Source: Subtercola sp. (GTDB taxonomy: Bacteria; Actinomycetota; Actinomycetes; Actinomycetales; Microbacteriaceae). Taken from it: a stretch of DNA of 64,000 bases. How positions within the stretch are numbered: the stretch's first letter is position 1; each line of letters opens with the position of its first letter. The notes beneath the pieces are model-generated. The model saw nothing but the letters and a program-made list of their open reading frames with translations, ran no database searches and was not told the DNA's origin. The translations under genes were made by a program, and so were the position numbers. Location of the stretch: NCBI GenBank assembly GCA_025463765.1, contig JAODBC010000019.1:62001-126000 (forward strand), given 5' to 3'. This document shows, piece by piece, positions 39,744-48,319 of the stretch.

Positions 39744-40420
39744 CGGCTTCGGCTTTCAGCCTCGGTCAGTCGTTTGCTTTGCACCACGGGCGCGAGGGCC
39801 CTGGCCGCCGGAACGCCGACCCAGGTTTCACCCGCGGGCAGGTCGTGCAGCAACGCCGCCCCCATGCCGAGCGTCGCCCGGCGGCCGATGCGAACGCGTT
39901 CACGAACGGCCGAGTTCATTCCGAGGTAGGCCTCTTCTGCCACTCGAACACCGCCGCCCAGGGTGACTCCGGCGCAGAGCGTAGCGAAGGATTCCACGCG
40001 ATTTCCGTGCGTCAGCGTCGCGTTCGGCATGACCACGACATGACGGCCCAGAATGACTCCGGAGGTCAAGACCACGCCGGCAAGCACAATGCTGCCGGCC
40101 CCGACGTGGCAGTCGCGTGGCACATCGACAGCTGAGTGGATGACCCGGGCGTAGCGTTTGTCGGTCACACCGATCCGGCGCAGACGCTCATCGATCAGAG
40201 CACGGTGGGTGCCTCGCCCCACGCAGATCACCAGGCTGGCCGAAGGGTGCTCGTGTACTAACGACAAGGCGCCAAGAACCCCGACCCCGTCGATGGTAGT
40301 GCCGTAGCGGCCTTCGTTGTCGTCAAGAATGCCGATCACCCTGAACTCGAGCGATGCGCGCACCACATTCAGTGCTTCCCTGGCGAGGCCGCTGGCGCCA
40401 ACCAGTAACAGATCAGTCAT
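39740..40420 (-). CDS. NeuD/PglD-type sugar O/N-acyltransferase
   Basis: 226 aa. N-terminal Rossmann-like LLLVGASGLAREALNVV, then a left-handed beta-helix from about residue 95 (VDVPRDCHVGAGSIVLAG, VILGRHVVVMPNATL) ending at WVGVPAARAL. Acetylates an amino or hydroxyl group on a nucleotide sugar. It overlaps the upstream DegT gene by 8 bp, and the pairing DegT plus NeuD/PglD is the usual amination-acetylation couple. Confidence 0.87.
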   Translation of the reverse strand: MTDLLLVGASGLAREALNVVRASLEFRVIGILDDNEGRYGTTIDGVGVLGALSLVHEHPSASLVICVGRGTHRALIDERLRRIGVTDKRYARVIHSAVDVPRDCHVGAGSIVLAGVVLTSGVILGRHVVVMPNATLTHGNRVESFATLCAGVTLGGGVRVAEEAYLGMNSAVRERVRIGRRATLGMGAALLHDLPAGETWVGVPAARALAPVVQSKRLTEAESRSR

Positions 40421-41627
40421 TCCGGCGGCCTCCAGCCGGCACAGCTTTGCCGAGCACAGCTTCGCCGAGCACAGCGCCGGCCTCCGGAGCGGGCGCTTGC
40501 AGCGCCCCGATCACCCGATCGTGATCTTCCATCGTGAGCTGGTGGTACAACGGCAGAATGAGTGTCGAGTCGGTCAGTCGAGCCGTGTTCGAGAGCCCCG
40601 AGTCGAGGGCATCTTCCGGGCCGGGCCGACCATAAGCGGGCTGGCGATGAGCCGCCATGATTCCGCGTCTGGCAGACACGTCGTTCTCGGCGAGCTTCGC
40701 GAGCAACTGGTCGCGATTCAGCGGGTACTCGGGCAGCACTTCCAGCCAGAACGACTGAAAATTGGTCGTTCCCCAGCTCGGGTCGGCGACCGCACGCAGA
40801 CCGTCGATGCTCTCGATCGCCCGGGTGTATCGTGCCGCGAGCCGGCGACGCCGCTCGATGATCGTCGGCAGTTTCTGCAGCTGCACAAGACCGACGGCGG
40901 CTTGCAGGTCGGTCATGCGGTAGTTGTAACCGACCTCGGTGTACACCTCGGCCGGTGCCAGTGCGCTCAAGTGTCGTTCGGCGGCGGAGACAGACATCGC
41001 GTGTTCGCGCAGGCGCCGCGCCCGGTCGGCGTGGGCCGCACTGATCGTGGTCAGCATTCCGCCTTCACCCGTCGTCAGAATCTTTCGCGGGTGAAACGAC
41101 CACACGGTGAGCTCAGCTCGAGAACCCACCGGCCGGCCGAGGTAGGTCGAACCGACGCCGCAGGCGGCATCTTCGATGACGATGATGCCCAGCGGATCTG
41201 TTACCGCACGAATCGAGTCGAGGTCGACAGGAACGCCGCCCTGGTCGACGACGATGACAGCAGTGGTGTTCGGCGTGAGCGCCCGCAGTACCGTCTCTGC
41301 GGTGACGTTTCCGGTGACGAGGTCGACGTCGGCGAACACCGGTCTGGCACCCACATAGACTGCCGCGTTGGCGGTGGCGATGAACGAGAACGACGGAACC
41401 ACGACATCGTCACCGGCACCGATCCCGGCCACGATCAGGGCGAGATGCAACGCCGCGGTGCAGCTCGATACGGCGACTGCGTGTGAGCACTGCTGCGACC
41501 GCGCGAACGCACTCTCGAACTCCGCGACCCGCGGCCCCTGTGCCACCCAGCCCGAGCACATGACCTCAGTGACGGCGGCGATCTCTTCCTCGCCCAGCCA
41601 TGGCTTCATAACGGCGATACGGTTCAT
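40413..41627 (-). CDS. DegT/DnrJ/EryC1 sugar aminotransferase
   Basis: 404 aa from ATG 41627. Motifs: SSCTAALHLALIVAGIG near 54, EDAACGVGS near 152 and VWSFHPRKILTTGEGG with PLP-Lys182; the HPRKI form is typical of PglE/PseC-like 4-amino sugar aminotransferases, in contrast to the GKNLGA type at 35919. The C-terminus has a 15-bp repeat encoding AVLGE/AVLGK. With the following PglD-like acetyltransferase it may form an N-acetylated 4-amino sugar. Confidence 0.88.
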   Translation of the reverse strand: MNRIAVMKPWLGEEEIAAVTEVMCSGWVAQGPRVAEFESAFARSQQCSHAVAVSSCTAALHLALIVAGIGAGDDVVVPSFSFIATANAAVYVGARPVFADVDLVTGNVTAETVLRALTPNTTAVIVVDQGGVPVDLDSIRAVTDPLGIIVIEDAACGVGSTYLGRPVGSRAELTVWSFHPRKILTTGEGGMLTTISAAHADRARRLREHAMSVSAAERHLSALAPAEVYTEVGYNYRMTDLQAAVGLVQLQKLPTIIERRRRLAARYTRAIESIDGLRAVADPSWGTTNFQSFWLEVLPEYPLNRDQLLAKLAENDVSARRGIMAAHRQPAYGRPGPEDALDSGLSNTARLTDSTLILPLYHQLTMEDHDRVIGALQAPAPEAGAVLGEAVLGKAVPAGGRRND

Positions 41628-42601
41628 GCGGCACTGACCAAGTCGTGCCGTTCCGACCACCATTGCACAAGTGCTCGCAAGCCGTCGTGCAGGTCGACCT
41701 GAGTCGTGAAGCCCAGGTCGTGGGTGGCGGCGCCCGTAGCTGCGAGTCGTCTGCTGACACCGTTGACGGCACGTTCGGGCCCGAATTCAATAGAGAGGGG
41801 TGAATCCATGACGTCGAGCAGGGCCTCTGCAAGCGAGACCAGGCTCGTTTCGACGCCGGAGCCGATGTTGTAGACGCCTTTCACCACGTCGCTCTGCGCG
41901 GCCAAGATGTTCGCCTGCGCGACGTCGGCAGTGAAGACGAAATCCATCGTCTGCTGGCCATCGCCGAAAATCAGCGGTGGTCGCCCGTCGGCGATGCGCT
42001 CCATCCACCGCACCAGCACTTCGGTGTAGACACCGTGCACGTCCATTCGTGGCCCGTATACGTTGAAGTAGCGCAGAGCGACATAGTCGAGGTTGCTCAT
42101 CGCATGAAAGCTCGCGAGCAGCCCTTCGTTGAACGTCTTGGCCGCCCCGTAGATCGTGTCGTTGGCGTAGGGGTTCTGCTTCTCGGTGGTCGGAAAGGTG
42201 TCGGACAGACCGTAGACCGACGCGCTCGAGGCCGAAATGACCTTCTCGACGCCGCATTCGGCCGCGGCCTCATACACGTTGAAACTGCCGTCGACCAGAA
42301 CTTCAAGGGCCAAGCGGGGTTCGGCCGCGCACTGGGTGATACGAATAGCCGCCTCGTGAAAGACCAGATTCTTGCCGCGGGTCACGTCTCTCACCAGGTC
42401 GCGATCGCGAATGTCTCCCTCAACGAGCGTTACTCGGCCCGAGCGAACCGCGTCGTCGAGGTTGGCGACTGTTCCGCGATCGAGGTTGTCGAGCACATCG
42501 ATGTGGGCCACGTTCTGTTCGAGCAGCTGGTCGACGAGGGTCGATCCGATCGTTCCCGCTCCGCCAGTGACCAGCACCGACGCTCCGTCGAGCGCGCTCA
42601 T
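41624..42601 (-). CDS. NAD-dependent nucleotide-sugar epimerase/dehydratase
   Basis: 325 aa extended SDR. TGGAGTIGSTLVDQLL at the N-terminus, SSASVYG with the catalytic Ser/Thr region, YGAAK with Tyr and Lys, and RYFNVYGPRMDVHGVYTEV as substrate-binding segment. Closest in style to UDP-GlcNAc/UDP-glucose 4-epimerases. It provides an epimerised or dehydrated nucleotide sugar for the locus. ATG 42601 overlaps the Gfo/Idh stop, and its stop overlaps the aminotransferase start. Confidence 0.88.
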   Translation of the reverse strand: MSALDGASVLVTGGAGTIGSTLVDQLLEQNVAHIDVLDNLDRGTVANLDDAVRSGRVTLVEGDIRDRDLVRDVTRGKNLVFHEAAIRITQCAAEPRLALEVLVDGSFNVYEAAAECGVEKVISASSASVYGLSDTFPTTEKQNPYANDTIYGAAKTFNEGLLASFHAMSNLDYVALRYFNVYGPRMDVHGVYTEVLVRWMERIADGRPPLIFGDGQQTMDFVFTADVAQANILAAQSDVVKGVYNIGSGVETSLVSLAEALLDVMDSPLSIEFGPERAVNGVSRRLAATGAATHDLGFTTQVDLHDGLRALVQWWSERHDLVSAA

Positions 42602-43719
42602 GCTGCGACCTCAAGCTCGGCATCGACTGAGTGACTGACAGCGGTACGTGCTCCGTTGTTCGCCAAGCTCTCGCGAACCGCTTCGAGCACAGACAGCACT
42701 CGCAACGCAGCGTTGCCGTCGGTGCGCGGTGCCCGATGCTGCCGGATGCTCGCGGCGAACTCCGTTACCATGTCGGCGAGAGGCTCCCGTTCTGCAAGTG
42801 CCGGCGACCAGGTATCGCCCAAGCGGTACGAAATGGCCGAAGCTCTGCGGCTCGGCGACTCAGCGGAATGGGAGTCAGCCGAATGGCCGCCCAGATCGAC
42901 ACCGCGGTCGAAGATGCTGAGGCGCTGGGAGGGGTTCAGATCATCCCAGACCAGCGTGCGTCTCGAACCGCCGATCACCATTCGCCGAATCTTCGTCGGG
43001 CTCAGCCAGTTGATGTGAATCTGTGCCACAGCGCCCTGCGGGCGAATCGGCTTCGCGCCTGCTTCGACGGGCCCCCCGTTGAGCGGAATCGTCAAGTACC
43101 CGACACAGCTTGAACCAGCCCCCAGCGGGTCGAACCCTTGGGCCGAGATCGCATCGGGCTGAAGCCCGCCCGGAAGAATGAAGTCGAGAATGGAGAGGTC
43201 GTGGGGTGCAAGATCCCAGAAGACATCCACGTCGGGCTGGATCAGCCCCAGATTGATTCGCACCGCATCGACGAACAAGATGTCGCCGAGCGAACCGTCG
43301 GCAATCAGTTCTCGCATCTTCAGCACGGCCGGCGTGTAGCAGTAGGTGTGATCTGCCATCAGAATCAGGTCGAGTTCACTCGCGGTCTGCACCATCTCCA
43401 GGCCGTGAGCGCGGCTGTCGGCGAGCGGCTTCTCGACCAGAACGTGTTTGCCCGCCTTCAGCGCCTGCAGCGCGATGGAGTGGTGAGTGTGCGCTGGTGT
43501 GGCAATGGCGATGGCGTCGAGTCCGGGCAGAGCGAGCACATCGGCGAGCGCGGTGAATACCGAGACCGGGCCGACGGATTGAGCCACCCGCTGTGCTCGA
43601 TCACTGTCGAGGTCACAGATTGCGACGAGGTTCCAATCGGAACTGTTGCGTAGATTGCGGGCCAGGTTCGGGCCCCAATAGCCCGCGCCGACCAGCGCGA
43701 TAGACAGAGTGTCAGGCAT
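42598..43719 (-). CDS. Gfo/Idh/MocA-family oxidoreductase (WlbA-like)
   Basis: 373 aa. N-terminal Rossmann motif GAGYWGPNLARNLRN and the family's EKPLA motif (residues about 115-119) supplying the catalytic Lys. WlbA/WbpB oxidise the 3-hydroxyl of UDP-N-acetylglucosaminuronate before amination by WlbC and acetylation by WlbB; relatives of the latter two are in this locus, so that chemistry is plausible. The short HSADSHSAES repeat near residue 280 is a local low-complexity insertion. ATG 43719 starts the fully overlapping gene run. Confidence 0.87.
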   Translation of the reverse strand: MPDTLSIALVGAGYWGPNLARNLRNSSDWNLVAICDLDSDRAQRVAQSVGPVSVFTALADVLALPGLDAIAIATPAHTHHSIALQALKAGKHVLVEKPLADSRAHGLEMVQTASELDLILMADHTYCYTPAVLKMRELIADGSLGDILFVDAVRINLGLIQPDVDVFWDLAPHDLSILDFILPGGLQPDAISAQGFDPLGAGSSCVGYLTIPLNGGPVEAGAKPIRPQGAVAQIHINWLSPTKIRRMVIGGSRRTLVWDDLNPSQRLSIFDRGVDLGGHSADSHSAESPSRRASAISYRLGDTWSPALAEREPLADMVTEFAASIRQHRAPRTDGNAALRVLSVLEAVRESLANNGARTAVSHSVDAELEVAA

Positions 43720-43828
43720 GGTTGTCTCTTCTCGTTCATAGAGGTGAAGGGTGATTTGGGCAGAGCTGCGCCCGCGGAAGGGGCGATTGTGCTGTTAGTG
43801 CGCCGCTGAAGGGCGACTCGGCAGGTGG

Positions 43829-43843
43829 CGCCCCTGTGGGGCG
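43829..43843. other. Small hairpin in the only sizeable intra-operon gap
   Basis: CGCCCC-tgt-GGGGCG lies just after the phosphotransferase stop in a 133-bp gap that also repeats the motif GGGCGAY three times. It may attenuate read-through into the downstream genes; no U-tract is seen. Confidence 0.4.
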
Positions 43844-43852
43844 ACCGGGCGT

Positions 43853-45358
43853 TTAGTACGCCCCCGAGGGGTGAACCAGCATCTTCGCGGTGCGCAACAA
43901 GATGACGATGTCGCCGACGATCGACCAGTTTTCGACGTAATAGAGGTCGAGCCGTACGCTTTCTTCCCAGCCGAGATCTGATCGGCCGTTCACCTGCCAC
44001 ATCCCCGTGATGCCCGGCTTGGTGTACAAGCGTCTGCGCACCATGTCGTCGTAGGTGTCGACCTCGCCGGCGAGTGGTGGTCGTGGGCCGACAAGGCTCA
44101 TCTGCCCGAGAAGAACGTTCCAGAACTGCGGCAACTCGTCGAGCGAGTACCGGCGCAGAATCGAGCCGATCGATGTCACGCGTGGGTCGTTCGCGAGTTT
44201 GAAGAGCGGGCCGGCGGCCTGGTTGAGGTGCTCGAGCTCGGCTCGCCGCGACTCGGCATCGACCGCCATGGTGCGAAACTTGAGGATGGTGAAAGGTGTG
44301 CCGTCACGCCCGATGCGCTGTTGGCGAAAGAAGGCCGAGCCAGTGCTGTCACGCATGATCAGAATGGCCAGAAACAGAAAGAGCGGTGCGAGAACGAGAA
44401 GCGCCATCGAGGAAAGCACCACGTCGAGCATGCGCTTGAGTACGTGTTTCGGGCCGGAATACTGGGGGAGTTCGACGTGCATCAGCGGCAGACCCTCGAC
44501 CGGGCGCCAGCGGATGCGCGGCCCGGCCACGTTGGTGAGCCCCGGTGCGAGAACGAGCTGAATCGACGAATCCTCGAGCTGCCAACCGAGTCGTTGAATG
44601 AACACGTTACCGCCATCCACAGGGCCGGCCACGATAACGGCATCTGCGCCGACGTGGGCGATGGCAATGGCGACGCGGTCGATCGAGCTGACGATGGGCA
44701 CAGCGTGGCCTTTGACGGTCACCGTCGTCTCGTCTCCGGGCTCTGGCACCGCAGCGCCGACCACGGTGTACTCGACCGCACCCCGCTGGGCATTGATGGC
44801 GCTGATCACGTAACGAACATCGTCGACTTCGCCGAGCACGATGACTTTCGAGAGGTATTTGCCGCTCCGCCTTGCCCTGGCTAGCCAGCGCCGGTTGAGC
44901 CAGCGCTCGCTGACCAGGCCGATCAGTCCGATGGGCAAAGCAATCGCGAAGTAGCTCCGAGCGAGATCGAACTGAACCAGGCATGCGGTGATGGCTATCA
45001 GCCCGAAAACGGCGAAGGTCGAATTGACGACCCGACCGTATTCGGTCAACCCTGTTCCGACTGCCCGGTAGTCGCGGCTGCGGGAGAGGGAAAGAGCGAC
45101 CAGCCAGGCGATGACGAGTGAAAATGAGAGGGCGAGGTATGACACGGCGGCTGCCGGTTCGCCACGACCGCTGAGATCGAATCTCAGCAGGCTGAGGTGA
45201 GCCAGCATCGTCGTGAGCGTGATGACGAGAGCGTCAGAGAGAATGAGGCGCGCGCCGTATCGTTGCGACCAGCGGGGCTGGCTTGTTTTGGTACGAAGGG
45301 CGTGTCGACTCTGATGGAGTGAGGCCGAAGCGGAGTATCGCCGGCCTGTCACAGACAC
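43853..45358 (-). CDS. Polyprenyl glycosylphosphotransferase (WbaP-like initiating enzyme)
   Basis: 501 aa from GTG 45358. About five membrane helices and a central CoA-binding-like domain precede the bacterial sugar transferase domain, from about residue 305: KRMLDVVLSSMALLVLAPLF, then FFRQQRIGRDGTPFTILKFR, YSLDELPQFWNVLLGQMSLV and GPRPPL. It transfers a sugar-1-phosphate to undecaprenyl phosphate, beginning the repeat unit. First gene of the operon; 133 bp separate it from the Gfo/Idh gene. Confidence 0.92.
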   Translation of the reverse strand: MSVTGRRYSASASLHQSRHALRTKTSQPRWSQRYGARLILSDALVITLTTMLAHLSLLRFDLSGRGEPAAAVSYLALSFSLVIAWLVALSLSRSRDYRAVGTGLTEYGRVVNSTFAVFGLIAITACLVQFDLARSYFAIALPIGLIGLVSERWLNRRWLARARRSGKYLSKVIVLGEVDDVRYVISAINAQRGAVEYTVVGAAVPEPGDETTVTVKGHAVPIVSSIDRVAIAIAHVGADAVIVAGPVDGGNVFIQRLGWQLEDSSIQLVLAPGLTNVAGPRIRWRPVEGLPLMHVELPQYSGPKHVLKRMLDVVLSSMALLVLAPLFLFLAILIMRDSTGSAFFRQQRIGRDGTPFTILKFRTMAVDAESRRAELEHLNQAAGPLFKLANDPRVTSIGSILRRYSLDELPQFWNVLLGQMSLVGPRPPLAGEVDTYDDMVRRRLYTKPGITGMWQVNGRSDLGWEESVRLDLYYVENWSIVGDIVILLRTAKMLVHPSGAY

Positions 45359-45707
45359 GGCCGCTACCGGTTCGCGCCGCTCTGGAATGTTCGTTTCGGT
45401 AAGTCGTCGCGATAGCGACTGGGGGAAGTGTGGTTCACGGTATCAACCTGGATCAGTTCGGTTCACAGGGAATTCTCTGTTGCAAGGTGCCGGGCCGAAA
45501 ACGCGTCAGGGTGGGCGGTTCAGGTGTGTCCAACTCGACCCAGAGAGCGAGCACCTCTCTAGGAAAGGCAGGTGCTCGACAGGCTGGGCGTCTGATTGGC
45601 CTTACGACGAGAAGTTCTAGGAAAACCGCTTCGAGGTGATTGGCCGTGGGTAAGTACTAGAACCATAGCGAAGCGCGCGTAGTTCAAAACCCCCCAGTAA
45701 AAGGGTC

Positions 45708-45729
45708 AAACTTCTCAAATGAGAAGTTT
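45708..45729. repeat. AT-rich perfect palindrome
   Basis: AAACTTCTC (45708-45716), loop AAAT, GAGAAGTTT (45721-45729), followed by T and preceded by GGGTC. It could be a terminator for leftward or rightward transcription or an operator. The AT-rich composition contrasts with the surrounding genome. Confidence 0.65.
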
Positions 45730-45732
45730 TGG

Positions 45733-45951
45733 CTAGTATTTCCGAACTAAATAGCGTTCTATGTACAGCGTGGGGCTCGGAACAGCAACGATGCTGAGTG
45801 AGCTGAGAACGATATCGACTACACACGAGGGCGTAGTCAGATCACGAACAAGCAGTTGGAACACCAGCAGAGCTGTCGGAATACAAGATGCCGACGTGGC
45901 CCGCGCGAATAACCAGCTACGGACCACGTCGATGACGAAAAGATCGAGCAC
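45733..45951 (-). pseudogene. Possible C-terminal remnant of an acyltransferase-3 membrane protein
   Basis: A 72-codon leftward frame encodes two hydrophobic stretches and ends PTLYIERYLVRKY, resembling the Y-x-I-E-R-P-hydrophobic-R end of acyltransferase-3 proteins. There is no N-terminal half, no clear ribosome-binding site, and the Pro of IERP is replaced. It may equally be non-coding. Low confidence. Confidence 0.25.
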
Positions 45952-46050
45952 CAGTTCCTAGCTGATCCTGCGATCCACACTCCCGCCAGACACGTCCCGT
46001 TGCCGAACGCGTCGAAACATGTCTTTGACATCCTAATGCAGGAGTAGTGC

Positions 46051-46623
46051 ATGAATTTCAACTTTCGTCGCCGAAATGAGGAAAAGTGTCGCAACCTGAT
46101 CATGGTTGTCACACTCGGCACCGTTCTTTCGCTGATAGCGCTGTATCTGCCGATCTCGTACGTTCTGCTGGGGCTGCCCGCGACTGACGCCCCCGTGAAG
46201 ACAGACGTGATCTTTGTCATCGGCCCGGTCACACCCACCCGCATGGCGATAGCCGAACAAATGCTCGATGAGGGGGTGAGTGACAACCTGGCCATCTCCG
46301 AAAGCGGACCTTTCAACTCGATACTCGCCATGTGCAACGGCCACTATGCCTACACGGTGTACTGCCAGAAGCCCGATCCGTTCACCACCCAAGGCGAAGC
46401 ACGTTACCTGCGAGACCTCACGGCGGCTCACGGTTGGCGGAGCGCCACGATCATCACGAGCACGCTGCACGTGACCCGATCACGAATTCTGATGTCGAGA
46501 TGCTTTACCGGAACGCTCTCGATGGTCGCCGACACCACCCCCCTGTCGATCAAGCAGTGGCTTTACCAGTATGCCTACCAGAGTGCAGCATTCGCGAAGG
46601 TTCTCGTCGACGAAAGCTGTTGA
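46051..46623 (+). CDS. YdcF/SanA-like DUF218 membrane-anchored protein
   Basis: 190 aa. One N-terminal membrane helix (residues about 17-40), then the DUF218 domain: DVIFVIGP, the TTQGEARYLRDLTAAHGW segment and TSTLHVTRSRILMSRCF. DUF218 proteins act in envelope biology (SanA, ElyC, YdcF) with unproven chemistry. ATG 46051 has AGGAG at 7-nt spacing. It borders the polysaccharide operon and may serve it, though it also adjoins the island remnants. Confidence 0.82.
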   Translation: MNFNFRRRNEEKCRNLIMVVTLGTVLSLIALYLPISYVLLGLPATDAPVKTDVIFVIGPVTPTRMAIAEQMLDEGVSDNLAISESGPFNSILAMCNGHYAYTVYCQKPDPFTTQGEARYLRDLTAAHGWRSATIITSTLHVTRSRILMSRCFTGTLSMVADTTPLSIKQWLYQYAYQSAAFAKVLVDESC

Positions 46624-46653
46624 ATCACACGGGAAATAACTCCGGAGTTATTC

Positions 46654-46839
46654 GTCCGCAGGTTCACCCGAAGCTACTTGGACCCGGCCGCGATCGAGAT
46701 TGGTATTGACGGCCTGACACCACATGAACTTGGTCATACCTGTGTTGCAGTCGCCCTGAATGACGTCGTTGCCCAAAAAAGTGTGGGTGAAGTGTGGGCA
46801 CGGCCTCACTCGGCGAAAGAAGCGGCAGAGGCCCGATAG
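46654..46839 (+). pseudogene. Integrase C-terminal fragment with internal deletion
   Basis: Without a start codon, this 61-codon frame reads VRRFTRSYLDPAAIEIGIDG, then LTPHELGHTC, then VAVALNDVVAQKSVGEVWAR and on to a stop at 46839. It matches the integrase end at 52190-52486 almost residue for residue, except that 40 residues (120 bp, including the GH and catalytic Tyr region) are missing between HTC and VAV. HELRH has become HELGH, so the catalytic Arg is also lost. Dead remnant. Confidence 0.85.
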
Positions 46840-46982
46840 CTTTCGGTCCCGGTCTGGCCCTTGATCACAGCCATAGTTCTGGCTCTGTTGCCGAAACGTT
46901 GCCACGCGGAGCGCACGGAGTTTCTCGATTACTCCATTGATACCGCGGATGAGGTCGCCTCGATCGAGTTGATCACCGGGCG

Positions 46983-47558
46983 CTAGATGCTTTCCAGAGT
47001 TGCAGCTTCGATCAGAATCCCGCGTCGGAGAAACGCGTCAGGCACCAGCGTCGCATCTGCCGGAATGTCGTAGTCGCTAGTGCGCGGAGCCCAAGGCGAA
47101 TCGGGGTGTCCAACTCGCTTCGCGACCCAGGTCGGGATCGGCAGGGCGCTGGCGTCCAGCCTGAATTCACAGAGCGCAGCGATGGCGGTGTCCCAGTGCT
47201 CAGAGCCGGTGGGGGCTGGCACTGTGAGTACAAGGCCGACCTTGGTCGCTCCATATTCAGCGGCGAGGTTGTCGGCCAGTTGCAGGAAGCGCCGAAATGC
47301 TGAGGCGTCGTCCGACCTCGTGAGCGCGTCACCGATTTCGGAGGCTATGCGTGCTGCGTCGCTGCGCACGGTCGGGATAGTGACGGCGGTCTGACCTGTC
47401 GCGCGCAAAAGCGTGTCGAGCGTGGCGACGGTGGGCTCGCGCTTTCCGTGCTCGATGAGGGAGAGTGATGACCCGGCGATTCCAGAACGGATCGCGAGCT
47501 CACTCTGCGTAAGCCCGCTTGCCGCCCTGGCGGAACGGGCAAGAACTTTCGCTGACAT
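46983..47558 (-). CDS. XRE-family regulator with C-terminal antitoxin-like domain
   Basis: 191 aa. HTH_XRE at residues about 5-55 (GLTQSELAIRSGIAGSSLSLIEHGKREPT). The C-terminal half ends DAFLRRGILIEAATLESI, similar to actinobacterial XRE proteins that are often paired with AbiEii-type nucleotidyltransferase toxins. No such toxin gene is next to it: the downstream side is non-coding and the integrase fragment, and upstream is an 89-aa membrane protein. Either an orphan antitoxin left after toxin loss or a plain regulator. Confidence 0.75.
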   Translation of the reverse strand: MSAKVLARSARAASGLTQSELAIRSGIAGSSLSLIEHGKREPTVATLDTLLRATGQTAVTIPTVRSDAARIASEIGDALTRSDDASAFRRFLQLADNLAAEYGATKVGLVLTVPAPTGSEHWDTAIAALCEFRLDASALPIPTWVAKRVGHPDSPWAPRTSDYDIPADATLVPDAFLRRGILIEAATLESI

Positions 47559-47586
47559 GTCGAACCTCTTTTACTAGTTCGGCTAC

Positions 47587-47856
47587 TTATCGGATTCCAA
47601 ACAAGCCGGTGCCGGCCAAGATCAAGCCCAATATCAAGTATGTCGCTCCAACGTAGGCAGCATCCCTTGGACTTTTCCGCGCACGAACAAAGGTCAGCTG
47701 GCTGGCCGCATAATTTCGAAACGAAAATCCTGGCTGCTCTTTTTTTGTCGCGTCCTCTCTCTGACGCGACACACGATCTCGAAACAGAATGAGCAGAACG
47801 CCACAGAGCGCAAGCAGAAGTGCGATACCCGTGAATATCGCGCGCCCTAGCTCCAT
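47587..47856 (-). CDS. Two-pass small membrane protein
   Basis: 89 aa, ATG 47856. Hydrophobic segments at about 5-26 and 66-88 flank a polar, charged middle. No family recognised. 28 bp upstream of the XRE regulator and in the same direction, so probably cotranscribed with it. Confidence 0.55.
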   Translation of the reverse strand: MELGRAIFTGIALLLALCGVLLILFRDRVSRQREDATKKEQPGFSFRNYAASQLTFVRARKSPRDAAYVGATYLILGLILAGTGLFGIR

Positions 47857-48319
47857 GGTCCGAGGCTAATGCATGCGCTGCGAATACGGATTGACGCAAC
47901 CTGTCACAAAACGGCCGCCTCTGAGACGGGCCGCGACCGGGACGACTTCTCGCTCGAAGAGCGGAGCTGCCGGGCTCAAGCAGATTGGCCGCAGACAGTG
48001 ACCCCGAACGCAGCGGCTGGGCTTCGCCGGCGTTTAATTCGCCGGAAAGATCCAGTCGGTAACTGGGGTCAACTGAGCGCGCGGCGCCTTGCGCTCGAAT
48101 GCTGAACCGCGTGGCGCGTCGCGGTGAGGGATGACGCCGGCGATCCCACTCGTTTCGTTCGCCACCAGGAGCCTGCCTCATCCTGAGCGCACGCATCCTT
48201 GGCGCTTCATTGAAGGCGCAGTCAGGCAAAATGGGGGGACGTTGATTTTTTGGGGGAAGTATGAAGCGTTACCGGGGGGCTGTCATCTCGATGAATATGC
48301 AGATTGGCAAGGAGAGCCG
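47857..48319. other. 463-bp gap without a supported gene
   Basis: Open frames here lack start signals and family features. The part just before 48320 contains runs of G and T (48226-48260) that may hold the promoter of the LysM lipoprotein. Nothing else seen. Confidence 0.5.

Larger units (their letters stand above)
45359..46050. other. 692-bp region upstream of the polysaccharide operon
   Basis: No convincing intact gene. It must hold the operon promoter on the minus strand near 45359-45450. The right half (45620-46050) is visibly poorer in GC than the flanks and contains the palindrome at 45708-45729 and a possible acyltransferase remnant (45733-45951). I could not pick a reliable promoter. 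Confidence 0.6.

Noticed and set aside
45387-45640. Two short rightward frames upstream of the polysaccharide operon
   Set aside because: No ribosome-binding site, no family features, and mutually overlapping in different frames.
45359-46700. attL copy of the tRNA-Arg 3' end
   Set aside because: I looked for the GGTGGCCCCACGCAGATTCG end and found no second copy by eye; a short degenerate one may have been missed.
46860-46985. Short rightward frame ending in ASIELITGR
   Set aside because: No start codon and too short to judge; may be a further remnant but not supportable.
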